Below the pieces are notes generated by a model. It was not told the DNA's origin. It saw only the letters and a list, made by a program, of their open reading frames with translations, and made no database searches. 64,000 nucleotides of DNA, taken from positions 62,001-126,000 of the forward strand of contig NZ_JACHJO010000001.1 of the NCBI RefSeq assembly GCF_014203695.1, given 5' to 3'. Position 1 is the stretch's first letter, and each line of letters starts with the position of its first letter. A program made the position numbers and the translations under genes. Below are positions 52,333 through 63,052 of this stretch, piece after piece. Source of the stretch: Nocardiopsis algeriensis. GTDB lineage: Bacteria > Actinomycetota > Actinomycetes > Streptosporangiales > Streptosporangiaceae.

Positions 52333-52656
52333 CTAGCCGCCACCTCGCCGTCATGAGCTGCAGACATGCCCGCTCCGGGTACCCCGTACGACCGCACCTT
52401 GAAGTGAGCGTAGCAACACCGTCAACGTTCCCGCAGCGCAATGTGACAATCCCGATGGACGACAGATCCTTGCACATCCCGTGTCCGTGCTGATCACCGG
52501 GGTGGTTCGACGGGTACCGCCCGTCGCCGGCGGTGCCCCGGCGCGCTCCCCGCAAGGGCGGGGAGGGGCCGCTGCGGGTCCTCCGCCGATCGGGGAGAAC
52601 GCAGCGGGAGACGTGCCGGGGCGCCGCGCGGCGAGGCGGATGTCCATCGAACGCGC
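52333..52656. other. Promoter region of the phosphatase gene, with dtxR terminator
   Basis: 324 nt without a gene. The hairpin CTCCCCGC-aagg-GCGGGGAG at 52546-52565 probably ends the upstream regulator transcript. The promoter for the phosphatase would be nearer 52400; none was assigned. Confidence 0.5.
52546..52565 (-). terminator. Terminator after the metal-dependent regulator
   Basis: An 8-bp perfect stem with a 4-nt loop, 92 nt beyond the stop codon of the DtxR-family gene. Confidence 0.5.
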
Positions 52657-53358
52657 CTAGGGTTTGGCGACGAAGATGAGGCCCGCGACGGCGGCCGAGA
52701 ACTCGGCGGACCCGGCGCCCTCGCCGGAGACCCGGATCCCGTCGTCGGAGGCGCGCACCGCGACCTCCCGGCCGGGCTTGGCGCCGGCCTCGCACAGTGC
52801 CCGCATGATGTCGGCGTCGGACTGGAGCTGCTCGCTGATGCGGCGGACGGTGACAGTGGTCTCCGTCCCGGTCGCGGCGTCGGCCAGCGGCACGATGGAG
52901 TCGTCCGTGAAGGGCTCGGGAGAGTAGTCTTCCAGCCCCAGCTCGTCGAGTCCGGGGATCGGGTTGCCGTGCGGGCACACCGAGGGTGCGTTGAGCAGCC
53001 CGACCAGGCGCTCCTCGACCGCCTCGGAGATGACGTGCTCCCAGCGGCAGGCCTCGATGTGGACGTCCTCCCAGGGGAGTCCGATGACGTCGACCAGGAG
53101 CCGTTCGGCCAGGCGGTGCTTGCGCATGACGTGGGTGGCGAGTCTTCGGCCCTCGGGCGTCATGACGAGGTGCCGGTCGTTCTCGACGCGCAGCAGGCCG
53201 TCGCGCTCCATGCGGGCCACGGTCTGGCTCACCGTCGGGCCGCTCTGGTGCAGGCGCTCGGCGATGCGCGCCCGAAGGGGGACGATTCCCTCCTCCTCCA
53301 GTTCGAAGACCGTCCGGAGGTACATCTCCGTGGTATCGATCAGCCCGTGTGCGGTCAA
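52657..53358 (-). CDS. DtxR/IdeR-family metal-dependent repressor
   Basis: 233 residues. The N-terminal helix-turn-helix reads [51 protein letters not shown]. The dimerisation and metal-binding domain [32 protein letters not shown] keeps the Cys and His ligands, and a short FeoA/SH3-like domain closes the protein. High similarity to IdeR suggests Fe(II)-dependent repression of siderophore and iron-uptake genes. The start is TTG at 53358 after GGGAGGGGAG, the only good SD; homologues begin at this residue. Confidence 0.92.
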   Translation of the reverse strand: MTAHGLIDTTEMYLRTVFELEEEGIVPLRARIAERLHQSGPTVSQTVARMERDGLLRVENDRHLVMTPEGRRLATHVMRKHRLAERLLVDVIGLPWEDVHIEACRWEHVISEAVEERLVGLLNAPSVCPHGNPIPGLDELGLEDYSPEPFTDDSIVPLADAATGTETTVTVRRISEQLQSDADIMRALCEAGAKPGREVAVRASDDGIRVSGEGAGSAEFSAAVAGLIFVAKP

Positions 53359-53759
53359 GGCTCCCCTCCCATGGCTCTGCACCCGTCGTACGGTCACGGC
53401 GGGCACGGCGGGTCTCTCACAACACAGGTCGGGGTGACGTGATTCCCGGGAGCCGAGTGGGGGCCGGGCGCATCCACATGACCGCGGGAGCGACCACCGA
53501 TGCCGTAAGCATATCGCGATAACGCCGACATGCATTTCTGTACCGTCTCACCATACGGACGCCTCTCGGGTGCGACAATCCCCCTGCACAAGGGTTTTCC
53601 GGCCTTCCTGCCTCGGGACCTTCGACGGCATCGGCCGGGCCTGCCTCTCCTTGCCACCCCTGTCCGCTCGGCGGACAATGCTCCGTACACCGGTACGAAG
53701 CGGCCAAGGTCACACCAGGGGGCCCGTCCCGCGTCAGCCCTGACACCCGGAGCCGGGTG
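53359..53759. other. Promoter region of the DtxR-family gene
   Basis: 401 nt up to the pdxH end. AT-richer sequence lies at 53505-53545 (ATATCGCGATAAC), a possible promoter element for the leftward regulator gene. No protein-coding frame is supported. Confidence 0.4.
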
Positions 53760-53765
53760 TCAGGG
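53738..53765 (-). terminator. Palindromic terminator overlapping the pdxH stop
   Basis: CCCTGACACCCGG and its complement separated by 2 nt form a 13-bp perfect inverted repeat that includes the pdxH stop codon. Confidence 0.65.
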
Positions 53766-54422
53766 GGCCAGGCGGTCGATGCGCCAGGAGCCGCCGGGTT
53801 CCAGGAGGTAGCGGAAGCGGTCGTGCATGCGGTCGGCTCCGCCCTGCCAGAACTCCACCTCCTCGGGCATCAGCCGGAAGCCGCCCCAGTACGAGGGCCG
53901 GGGGACCTCCTCGCCCGCACTCCAGACGGTCTCGAACCCGCGGTAGAGCCGGTCCAGCTCCTCGCGGTCGGCGACGGGGGTGGACTGGCGCTCGCTGGCC
54001 CAGGCGCCCAGCTGGGAGCCGCGCGGCCGGGAGGCGAAGTAGCGGTCGTTCTCCTCGTCGGTGAGCTGCTCCACGCGGCCGGCGAACAGCACCTGCCGCC
54101 GGATCGCGTGCCAGGGGAAGACCGCGCTCGCCCGCGGATCCTCCGCCAGGGCCGCGCCCTTGCGAGAGGTGTAGTTGGTGAAGAAGCGCAGGCCCGTGCG
54201 GTCGTAGCCCTTCATGAGCACGGTCCGGGCGCGGGGCATGCCGCTGGGCTCCACCGAGGCCAGCACCATGGCGTTGGGCTCGGCCAGGCCTTCCCCGCAG
54301 GCGTCCTCGAACCACAGGTGGAACTGGGCCATGGGGTGGTCTTCCAGGTCCTCCCGGCGCAGGGGCTCGCCCCGATAGGGTCTGCGCAGTTCGGCGGGGT
54401 CTCGACGGTTCACGGACGGCAT
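53760..54422 (-). CDS. pdxH: Pyridoxamine 5'-phosphate oxidase
   Basis: 220 residues. It makes pyridoxal 5'-phosphate from PNP or PMP with FMN. The FMN-binding DEPNAMVLASVEP-like strand (AEPNAMVLASVEPSGMPRARTVLMKGYD), the RQVLFAGRVEQLTDEEND segment and the C-terminal WRIDRLAP (canonical RL-x-P end) are visible. ATG at 54422 follows GAGAGG. The gene upstream on the same strand encodes a large membrane protein 47 nt away. Confidence 0.95.
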   Translation of the reverse strand: MPSVNRRDPAELRRPYRGEPLRREDLEDHPMAQFHLWFEDACGEGLAEPNAMVLASVEPSGMPRARTVLMKGYDRTGLRFFTNYTSRKGAALAEDPRASAVFPWHAIRRQVLFAGRVEQLTDEENDRYFASRPRGSQLGAWASERQSTPVADREELDRLYRGFETVWSAGEEVPRPSYWGGFRLMPEEVEFWQGGADRMHDRFRYLLEPGGSWRIDRLAP

Positions 54423-54469
54423 CCTCTCGCGTCCCCCCGGGTCGGCGCCACCCCGGCGCGGCGCGTGGC

Positions 54470-57400
54470 TCACCCGCACCCCGGTCCGGGGTCGGCCGTG
54501 TCCGGGGTGATCCTGCCGCAGGCGGCGACGACGTGCTGGCGCTGCCCGTCCTCCCCGAGCGGGCCCACCACGACGAGCTGCACCATGCGCTCGGGGTACC
54601 AGTTGCCCTCCGAGGGCTCACCGAAGCCGATGTGGCCCGAGACGGCGGAGAGTCCGGACGTGTTCTGGATCCGCTCCACCAGTGCGTGCCGCTCCTCCTC
54701 GTAGCCGGTGTCGGTGCCCAGGAAGGGCGAGGGCGGCGCGGACGGGGCGGCACCGGCGGGTGCGGGGTGGGCGATGTCCTTCAGCGCCCGGGAGAGGACG
54801 GCGAGGGCGTCCGAGGCGAGGGCGGCGTGCGCGATCGAGGGCCTGCCGCCGTCCGCCTCCACCATGGCCGCGTCCGTCCCTTGGGCGGTCTCCCCGCCGT
54901 TCTCGCCGTTCTCGCCGTCCTCGTCGTCCTTGTCGTCCCCGTCGTCCTTCGCGTCCTCCAGCTCGCGGGCGAGCTCCGCGATCTCGGGGTAGAAGGCGCG
55001 CTCGCTGCTGTCGGTGTTGAGGCCCCACGTCCCGCTGGCCGCCAGCGGGGTGTAGAACACCGGGTACCCGGCGGCGTGGCCGATCGTCTCGGCGTGGTCG
55101 GTGACGAACTTCGCGACGTCGTCGCCGGCCAGCACGTCCACGCCCGAGTCCACACACCTGCCCTCCTTCTGGATCTGCGCGTGGAACTCGCCGAAGTCGA
55201 CGGAGCGCCCGGCGAAGTAGATGAGGTCGGGCGGGTCCTCGGCGCACACCTCCCGGAGGATCTCGCTCTGGCTCGTGCCGCCCTCCTGGTAGGGCACCAC
55301 CCCCGGGGCCGGAGCGGCGGGCTCGTCGGCGAGGGCGATGGGGGGCGGTTCCCCCTCTCCCTCCCACGCCCGGCCTCCGAGGGCCCGGAAGGCCGACATG
55401 AACTCCACCGCCAGGTGGGGTCCGTAGCTCTCCCCCTCGTTGCTGTTGGCGACGGCGACCGCGGTGCGGGCCGGCCCCAGCTCCGCGGGAGCGCCCTCCG
55501 CGTCCGTGTCCCCCTCCCACGCCACGCCCTCGTAGGCCCAGGCCGCGGCCTGCTCCGCCAGGCGGCTGTTGGAGGGGGCGAGGGGGAAGAAGTACTGGCT
55601 GTACTTGCCGGAGGCCTCCCGGGCGACGCCGTCGAAGGTGGCCGTGGTGCCGATCATGGGGATCTGGGCGGCGCTGAGCACGCGTATCGCCTCGCTGTTG
55701 GGCTGCACGCTGTGGCCGAAGCCGACCGCCGCGACGGGCCGGTCCATGCCGAGCCGCTCGTTGCGCGAGCGCTCCACGATCTGCTCCGCGACCTCGGCGG
55801 CGTGCGCCCAGTCGTCCCCGGTGTTGGCGAGGAGGATCTTGAGCCTGGGCAGGGTCCGGCTGCTGGAGGAGTTGTGCACGTGCTGCTGGTACGCGAGCCC
55901 GAGGAGCTCGCCCTGCACGCCTGCCAGGTCGAGGGCGCCCGCGTCCCCGGAGGTCAGGCTGAGGGAGGCGACGTAGACCACGGTGACGTGGTTCTCCTTG
56001 TCCCCGACGGCCTCGTTCTGGTCGTGGATGCGGTCGGTGACCTCCTCGAGGCGGTCGTGGAAGACGAAGTCGCCGAAGGTGAGGCCGACGCAGTCCTGGC
56101 CGTGCCGCTCGATGCCCCGAGGCGTCCACAGCCCTCCTCCGGTGCACGGGTTGAACTGCGCGGTGACGACCGGACCGGCGACACCGACGACCAGGACGGC
56201 GGATGCGGTGAGGGCGGCGAGCGCACCCGTCGCCATGGCGGCGAGGGCCCCGCCGCTCCACACGGTGACGGGCGCGGGCGGTTCGGGGTTGGAGCGCCAG
56301 GAGCGGTCGCGGCCGTCGCCCCCGGGCACCGGCGCGCGGGCGGGCACCGGCAGGGTGAGGAGGCGCTCCCGGCCGAGCACGCCGGCGGTGTAGCGGTGGC
56401 GCAGCCACAGGGAGACCGGTTCCTCGGGGCGCCTGCCGTTCTCGGCCTCGGGCAGCACGGGGTAGCGCAGGACGTCGGTGCCGCCGAGCAGCGGCTCGGA
56501 CTCGGCGGCGCGCACCTGGACGATCAGCAGGGGGTCGGGGAAGGCGCGGCGCAGCCGCTCGTCCTCGATGAGACGGACGAGGTAGCGGCCCCGCCGGTCC
56601 AGGTTCTCCTGGTCGACGACGAGGACGGGGCGGTGGCGGCGGCCGCGCCGGGACCTCGGCAGGCGCCGCGGGGAACGCGCTCCGTGCGTCTGGGCGAGGT
56701 CGTCGAGGAAGGCGTTGACGGCGAGGCGGTGGACCCCGGGCGGGGGGTCGGTCCGCGGTTCGTCCCGGCTGCCCTCCCCGGTTCCGGTGCCCCGGTTCCC
56801 GGCCCGGGCACCGGAGAGCTGGTGGAGCATCCACGCGAAGCGCCCGCCGTCCGCCGCGGGCGCCGGGTCCGGCCCGGGCCGGGAGGCGAACCTGCCGGTG
56901 AGGCGGCCGCCCTCCCTCTTGAGCTGGTTGAGGACGTGGACCCCGCGGACCCGGTGGTTGCGCAGCTCGCCGCCCCGGCCTCCTCCGGCCTCCCCGGGGC
57001 CGACCACGTAGCGGTGGTGTCCGAGCCACCGGTAGGAGCGCCAGGGCAGGACGAGGAAAAGACCGAGCACGACGTAGAAGGCGACCAGCAGCAGTCCGGT
57101 GCCGATGGTGACCAGGTTGTTGATGGTCTGCAGGGCGAGGATGGAGTAGCCGGCCACCACGGTGCCCAGGATGATCGGGGCGCCGTAGGTGAGGCAGTTG
57201 ACGACGAACCCGCCGGGGGTGAGTACGCGCTCGTCGGCCTTGCCGAAGGTGATCCGGCCGGACATGCGGGCGACCAGGCCCGCGACCCGCTGGAAGTTTC
57301 TCTCGTAGAGACCCTTGACGCCGGTGCGGATGCGCTGGGGCCGCCGACCGGTGCCCGCGGTGTCCCTGCCCGCCGGTGCGAGCTTGACCCGGCTCAGCTC

Positions 57401-57991
57401 CGCCACCAGGTAGACCTGCGCCTTGAGGCTGCCCTCGAGGTCGTCCCCCTCCGGGGTGACCTCCTCACCGGACACGGCGGTCTTGATCCTGCCCAGGTCG
57501 CACAGGTACAGCCACAGCAGGGAGCGCAACCGGGAGAAGGAGGGCCAGGGCGGCGGCCTGCGCCATCCGCGCCGCCGGCCGCCGCGGGGCGCGGCGGCGT
57601 CGGCCCCGGCCACCAGTTCCGACATGAGGCCGTAGAGCTCGTCGGTGGTGGCCCAGGCTTCCTCCCCGGGAGGCCTCCTGCTCTCCGAGGACAGCCGCCA
57701 GCAGGGCTGGTCCCCGCAGCGAGCCTCCAGGACCGAGAGCAGCGCCCTGCGGTCCCCGGGGTCCTCCAGCACCAGGTCGAGCACGGGCGGGGGGTCGTCG
57801 GTGTCACCGCGCTGGAGGCCGCCCCTGTTGCCGAGCGATCGCCTGCGGGCGGCCCGCTTCGCCATGCGCGCCGACTGCCGGACCTCGGAGGCGCCCGGTC
57901 TGGCCCGGAGGGCGTCGAAGGCCCTGAGGAAGGCCGTGTCACCGGGGCCGGCCGGAGGCCGCCGACCGTTCTCGTCCTCGACCACAGGCAC
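54470..57991 (-). CDS. Large three-span membrane protein with extracytoplasmic PBP-type-1 domain
   Basis: 1173 residues. Residues 1-255 are cytoplasmic and Arg-rich. Spans lie at about 262-286, 293-316 and 584-608. Residues 317-583 are a cytoplasmic domain with VLVVDQENLDRRGRYLVRLIEDERLRRAF and a strand-rich DPLLIVQVRAAE. No Walker A is visible. The final ~560 residues resemble a branched-chain amino acid binding protein (PBP type 1): ITVVYVASLSLTSG-like, PVAAVGFGHSVQPNSEAIRVLSAAQIPMIGTTAT and PPDLIYFAGRSVDF strands. From memory it belongs to a group of large, uncharacterised actinomycete membrane proteins with C-terminal binding domains. A receptor role is inferred. GTG start. Confidence 0.7.
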   Translation of the reverse strand: MPVVEDENGRRPPAGPGDTAFLRAFDALRARPGASEVRQSARMAKRAARRRSLGNRGGLQRGDTDDPPPVLDLVLEDPGDRRALLSVLEARCGDQPCWRLSSESRRPPGEEAWATTDELYGLMSELVAGADAAAPRGGRRRGWRRPPPWPSFSRLRSLLWLYLCDLGRIKTAVSGEEVTPEGDDLEGSLKAQVYLVAELSRVKLAPAGRDTAGTGRRPQRIRTGVKGLYERNFQRVAGLVARMSGRITFGKADERVLTPGGFVVNCLTYGAPIILGTVVAGYSILALQTINNLVTIGTGLLLVAFYVVLGLFLVLPWRSYRWLGHHRYVVGPGEAGGGRGGELRNHRVRGVHVLNQLKREGGRLTGRFASRPGPDPAPAADGGRFAWMLHQLSGARAGNRGTGTGEGSRDEPRTDPPPGVHRLAVNAFLDDLAQTHGARSPRRLPRSRRGRRHRPVLVVDQENLDRRGRYLVRLIEDERLRRAFPDPLLIVQVRAAESEPLLGGTDVLRYPVLPEAENGRRPEEPVSLWLRHRYTAGVLGRERLLTLPVPARAPVPGGDGRDRSWRSNPEPPAPVTVWSGGALAAMATGALAALTASAVLVVGVAGPVVTAQFNPCTGGGLWTPRGIERHGQDCVGLTFGDFVFHDRLEEVTDRIHDQNEAVGDKENHVTVVYVASLSLTSGDAGALDLAGVQGELLGLAYQQHVHNSSSSRTLPRLKILLANTGDDWAHAAEVAEQIVERSRNERLGMDRPVAAVGFGHSVQPNSEAIRVLSAAQIPMIGTTATFDGVAREASGKYSQYFFPLAPSNSRLAEQAAAWAYEGVAWEGDTDAEGAPAELGPARTAVAVANSNEGESYGPHLAVEFMSAFRALGGRAWEGEGEPPPIALADEPAAPAPGVVPYQEGGTSQSEILREVCAEDPPDLIYFAGRSVDFGEFHAQIQKEGRCVDSGVDVLAGDDVAKFVTDHAETIGHAAGYPVFYTPLAASGTWGLNTDSSERAFYPEIAELARELEDAKDDGDDKDDEDGENGENGGETAQGTDAAMVEADGGRPSIAHAALASDALAVLSRALKDIAHPAPAGAAPSAPPSPFLGTDTGYEEERHALVERIQNTSGLSAVSGHIGFGEPSEGNWYPERMVQLVVVGPLGEDGQRQHVVAACGRITPDTADPGPGCG

Positions 57992-58040
57992 TCCCTCGAT
58001 GCACGTTTTGCGTGTTCCACCCCCGAATCAGGCTTATTAG

Positions 58041-59333
<1,293 letters not shown>

Positions 59334-59442
59334 CCCCAGCCGCCCCCGCCTCCGCGGCGGGGCCGCACGACGGAGGCCGGCCCGTGCTCACATGGGGCGG
59401 CCTCCCCCTTTTCCCATCCCGGATTCTCAGAACGGTTCGACT

Positions 59443-60444
59443 GTGCGCAGGAACAAGAAGGAACTCCCCATCAAGATCATCTCGCACCGGGGTGCGCCGG
59501 GCCATCGGCCCGAGCACACGCTGGCGTCCTACGAGCTGGGCGCGCGCCACGGGGGCGACTTCATCGAGATGGACCTGGTCTCCACCAAGGACGGAAGGCT
59601 GATCTGCCGCCACGAGCAGGAGATCGGCGGGACCACGGACGTCGCCTCGCGCCCGGAGTTCGCCGACCGCCGCACCACCCGCACGATCGACGGCCGCGAG
59701 GTCACGGGCTTCTTCGCGCAGGACTTCACGCTGGAGGAGATCAGGACGCTGCGTGCCGTGGAGCGGCTGCAGGACGTGCGCAAGGCCAACACCGTGATGG
59801 ACGGGACCTACGGGATCCCGACCCTGGAGGAGGTCGTCGAGCTGGCGCTGTCCCTGACCGAGGAGCTGAAGCGGCCGATCGGGATCTACCCGGAGACCAA
59901 GCACCCGTCCTACCACGTGTCGCAGGGACTGGATCTGGAGCCGGTCCTGGTCGAGGCGCTGCGCGAGGCGGGGCTGACGGGTCCCGAGCCGAAGGTGCCG
60001 GTGTTCCTGCAGTCGTTCGAGGCCGAGAGCCTGCGCAGGCTCGCCGAGACGGAGCTGCCGCTGGTGTTCCTCATGGCCCCGAGGGAGCCGTGGACGCAGT
60101 ACACCACCCCCGAGGGCCTGGCCGAGGTCGCGTCGTTCGCCCATGCCATCGGCCCGGAGAAGAGCATGGTCCTGCCCCTGGCCGAGGACGGCGACCTGGA
60201 CGAGCCTACCGGCCTGGTGGAGGCCGCGCACGAGGCGGGCCTGCTGGTGCACCCGTGGACGTTCCGCAGCGAGAACCACTTCCTGCCGGCGCCGCTGCGC
60301 TCGGACGGCGGCCCCGACGAGTACGGGGGGTTCGCCGCGGAGTACGAGGCGTTCTTCGAGGCGGGTGTGGACGGGGTGTTCACGGACTTCTCCCGGCACG
60401 CCTTCCTGGCCCGCGAGTACTTCCTGGAGGCAGGCGGGCAGTAG
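59443..60444 (+). CDS. Glycerophosphodiester phosphodiesterase
   Basis: 333 residues. The catalytic GDPD motif IISHRGAPGHRPEHTLASYELGARHGGDFIEMDLV is near the N-terminus, with HR and E-x-D residues in place. FLQSFEAESLRRLAE and GVDGVFTDFS are typical later motifs. Relatives of this length (GlpQ type) are generally secreted, but no signal peptide is found here, so it may be cytoplasmic or the start may be misplaced. GTG at 59443 has only a weak SD. Confidence 0.9.
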   Translation: MRRNKKELPIKIISHRGAPGHRPEHTLASYELGARHGGDFIEMDLVSTKDGRLICRHEQEIGGTTDVASRPEFADRRTTRTIDGREVTGFFAQDFTLEEIRTLRAVERLQDVRKANTVMDGTYGIPTLEEVVELALSLTEELKRPIGIYPETKHPSYHVSQGLDLEPVLVEALREAGLTGPEPKVPVFLQSFEAESLRRLAETELPLVFLMAPREPWTQYTTPEGLAEVASFAHAIGPEKSMVLPLAEDGDLDEPTGLVEAAHEAGLLVHPWTFRSENHFLPAPLRSDGGPDEYGGFAAEYEAFFEAGVDGVFTDFSRHAFLAREYFLEAGGQ

Positions 60445-60473
60445 CCGCCCGGGGGTGCCCCGCCGGTTCCGCC

Positions 60474-60486
60474 TACCCTGGTCGCA
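60474..60486 (+). promoter_or_regulatory. -10 box of a probable leaderless transcript
   Basis: TACCCT (60474-60479), 6 nt, ATG of the CGNR gene; no SD. Confidence 0.45.
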
Positions 60487-61094
60487 TGACGCCGCGCACG
60501 ACCGGCCTGCCGATGAGTCCCCGGCACGGAGCGCCGTACGTGTTCGACCCGGGGACCCTCTGCCTGGAGCTGCTCCTCACCGGCGGCCCCGGCCCCTACG
60601 CCGTCCACGAGGTGCTGCACGAGCCCCGGCGGTTCGCCGAGTGGCTGGCCCTGTGCCGCCTGCGCCTGGATCCGGGGCAGATGTCGGTCTCCGCGGCCGA
60701 GCTCGCCGAGGTCAGGGCCACCCGGGACGCGCTGTGGCGCCTGGCCCTGGCCCGCGCCCGCGGCGGTGTCCTCCCCGAGGAGGACGTCGCCGCGGTCAAC
60801 CGGGCCGCGGCCCGGCCCCCGCTCGCTCCCGCGCTCTCCGCGGACGGCACCCGCGCCTGGGTCCTGCCCGCCACCGCCTCGGAGGTGCTGTCCGCCTTCG
60901 CGCGCGACGCGGTCGAGTTGTTCACCGGACCCTTCGCCGAGCGCGTCCGCGAGTGCGCCGCCTCCGACTGCGGGCTGGTCTTCGTCGACACCTCACGTCC
61001 GGGGAGGCGCCGCTGGTGCTCCATGGAGCGCTGCGGCAACCGCCAGAAGGTCCGTTCGCTGCGCGCCCGCCGCGAGACCGGGGGCACCGGTTGA
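60486..61094 (+). CDS. CGNR zinc-finger/ABATE-domain protein
   Basis: 202 residues. The N-terminal ABATE region (about 15-150) is followed by a treble-clef-like finger CAASDCGLVFVDTSRPGRRRWCSMERCGNRQKV, with four cysteines and the CGNR signature, near residue 158. Family members are presumed transcription regulators and the finger probably binds DNA. The target is unknown. Faces the next gene tail to tail. Confidence 0.92.
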   Translation: MTPRTTGLPMSPRHGAPYVFDPGTLCLELLLTGGPGPYAVHEVLHEPRRFAEWLALCRLRLDPGQMSVSAAELAEVRATRDALWRLALARARGGVLPEEDVAAVNRAAARPPLAPALSADGTRAWVLPATASEVLSAFARDAVELFTGPFAERVRECAASDCGLVFVDTSRPGRRRWCSMERCGNRQKVRSLRARRETGGTG

Positions 61095-61100
61095 GCCCGC

Positions 61101-62180
61101 TCAGCCCTTGCGGGCCAGGAGGACGATGCCGCCGATGAGGAGTGCGGCGACCAGGGCCCCTGCCAGGACGAAGGGGGCCGCGCCGCCGGACTCCTCGGTC
61201 GCCTCCTCCCGTTCCTCCGGGCTCTCCTCGGCCGACTCTCCCCCGGGTTCCTCGGCCGGTTCCTCCGCAGCGCTTCCAGGGCGCAGGTGCTCGGCCAGCG
61301 GGACGCGCCAGACCGGGGCCGCCGTGCCCTCGGTCCCCGCCATGAGGGCGGTGCTGTCGGGGGTGAAGGCGATCGACTCGCCCTGCTCGGACTCGGGCAG
61401 GTCGAAGGAGCCGATCGAGCGGCCGGGGACCCCGTCGGAGGAGTCGTACACGGTCACGCCCCAGTAGGTGCGGATCGCGTAGCGGGTGCCGTCGGCGCTG
61501 AAGGCGGCGTCGGTGGCGAACAGGGGTGCGGAGTCGACGCGCTCCAGGGTGTTCACCCCCTGCGGGTCGAGCTCCTCGGGGGCCGAATAGAGTCCGCCGG
61601 CGAACTCCTTGGACACCACGTGGATGCGCCCGTCGCGCGGGTCGACCAGCATCGACTCGGCGTCGCGGCCGCCGTCGGCGTAGGCGAAGGTGAGCACGTC
61701 GGGGGCGATCACCAGGTCGGTGAGCGTCCCGGGTTCGGGAAACCGGTACACCCGCACCTCGCTCCAGGAGCCGCCGAAGTTGTCACCGATGTCGCCCACG
61801 TACACGGCGGGCTCCCCGTCGGGTCCGGGGGCGACGGCGATCGCCTCCCAGTCGCGCCGCTGCAGGTCGAGGGTGACGGTGGCGAGCGTGCGGCCCTCAC
61901 TGTCGACCGCGAACACCTGGGTGGGGTGGTCGCCGCTGTCGTTGTGCGTCCACCACACCCCCTCGTGGCGCAGGGAGGGCGCGATGCCGCTCGATTCGGA
62001 GATCCGCTCGTCCTGGAAGGTGAAGGCGATCTCCGAGCCCTCGGGGCCCTCGCCGCCGCGCGGGTAGTCCGGGCCCGTGCCTCCCGGCTCCAGCGGGTCG
62101 GCCGCCGCCGGGAGCGGCGCCAGGGCCGTCAGGAGCGCCGCGGCCAGGGCCGCGGCCGAGCACGAGAGAGGTCTTCCCAT
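61101..62180 (-). CDS. Secreted propeller-like protein with C-terminal membrane anchor
   Basis: 359 residues. Signal peptide (SCSAAALAAALLTALAPLPAAA), then about 270 residues of strand-rich sequence with propeller-like blades (GVWWTHNDSGDHPTQVFAVDSEG, DWEAIAVAPGPDGEPAVYVGDIGDN, SMLVDPRDGRIHVVSKE). An acidic Glu/Ser-rich linker (about 300-325) leads to a membrane span and a short RKG tail. It looks surface-tethered. Esterase-like or lectin-like function cannot be assigned. ATG at 62180 is used; 62189 is an alternative. Confidence 0.75.
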   Translation of the reverse strand: MGRPLSCSAAALAAALLTALAPLPAAADPLEPGGTGPDYPRGGEGPEGSEIAFTFQDERISESSGIAPSLRHEGVWWTHNDSGDHPTQVFAVDSEGRTLATVTLDLQRRDWEAIAVAPGPDGEPAVYVGDIGDNFGGSWSEVRVYRFPEPGTLTDLVIAPDVLTFAYADGGRDAESMLVDPRDGRIHVVSKEFAGGLYSAPEELDPQGVNTLERVDSAPLFATDAAFSADGTRYAIRTYWGVTVYDSSDGVPGRSIGSFDLPESEQGESIAFTPDSTALMAGTEGTAAPVWRVPLAEHLRPGSAAEEPAEEPGGESAEESPEEREEATEESGGAAPFVLAGALVAALLIGGIVLLARKG

Positions 62181-62270
62181 GGCGGACATCCTGCCAGGGA
62201 AGGGCGACCCGCGCGTGTACCCGGGTCCTGGGGGGCACATTCAGCGTAGCGAGCGCCCTGAGGAGAGCCT

Positions 62271-62990
62271 ATGAAGATCGTCGCATGTCTGAACGGGGAC
62301 CGCCGTCCCGGCGCGCATCCGGCCCTGCCCGTCTCCGTGGAGCACATCGTGGCCGACGCCCACGAGGCGGTGGCCGCCGGTGCGACCGCGATCCACGTGC
62401 ACCCGCGCGACGCCGCGGGCGCCGAGTCGCTGGAACCTCAGGTGGTCGCCCCGCTCATGGAGCGGCTGTACGCCGAGGGGCCGCAGGTCCCCGTGTCGCT
62501 GACGACGGCGCTGTCCGCGCAGCCCGACCCCTGGCGGCGCTACGACCTGGTGCAGAGGTGGCCGTCCTCGGCCCTGCCGCACTCGGTGACGGTGAACATG
62601 CACGAACCGGGCTCGGTGGACCTGATCCACCTGCTGAACGACCGCCGGATCGGGGTGGAGGCGGGCGTGTGGACCCCGGAGGCCGCGCGCATCCTCGTCG
62701 CGACGCGGGTCGACGTGGAGTCGGTGCTGGTGGAGCCCACGCAGATGGCGGTGGAGGACGCGCGGGACAACGCGAGGGCGATCATGTCCCTGCTGGACCG
62801 GGCCGGGGTGACCGTGCCCCGGCTCCTGCACGGGACGGACGCGACGTCGTGGCCGGTCCTGGAGGACGCCGTGGCGGCCGGGCTGGACATCCGGATCGGT
62901 CTGGAGGACACCATGCGCATGCCCGACGGCTCCGAGGCCCACGACAACGCGGCCCTGGTCGCGCACGCGGTGGCGCTCGCCGCGGGATGA
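62271..62990 (+). CDS. BKACE-family (DUF849) protein
   Basis: 239 residues. Beta-keto acid cleavage enzymes split a 3-keto acid with acetyl-CoA using Zn2+. The zinc-binding HVHPRD motif is at about residues 42-47; a VTVNMHEPGSVDL and GLEDTMRMPDG segment resemble the family's C-terminal half. It is shorter than typical (about 270-300), so the substrate is unclear. SD GAGGAG precedes the ATG. Confidence 0.82.
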   Translation: MKIVACLNGDRRPGAHPALPVSVEHIVADAHEAVAAGATAIHVHPRDAAGAESLEPQVVAPLMERLYAEGPQVPVSLTTALSAQPDPWRRYDLVQRWPSSALPHSVTVNMHEPGSVDLIHLLNDRRIGVEAGVWTPEAARILVATRVDVESVLVEPTQMAVEDARDNARAIMSLLDRAGVTVPRLLHGTDATSWPVLEDAVAAGLDIRIGLEDTMRMPDGSEAHDNAALVAHAVALAAG

Positions 62991-63052
62991 CCCGGGGGCG
63001 TGCCCCGTCCCGCCCTCCGCCGTCGCCCGGCGACCGCCCCGGCCGGGGTACC

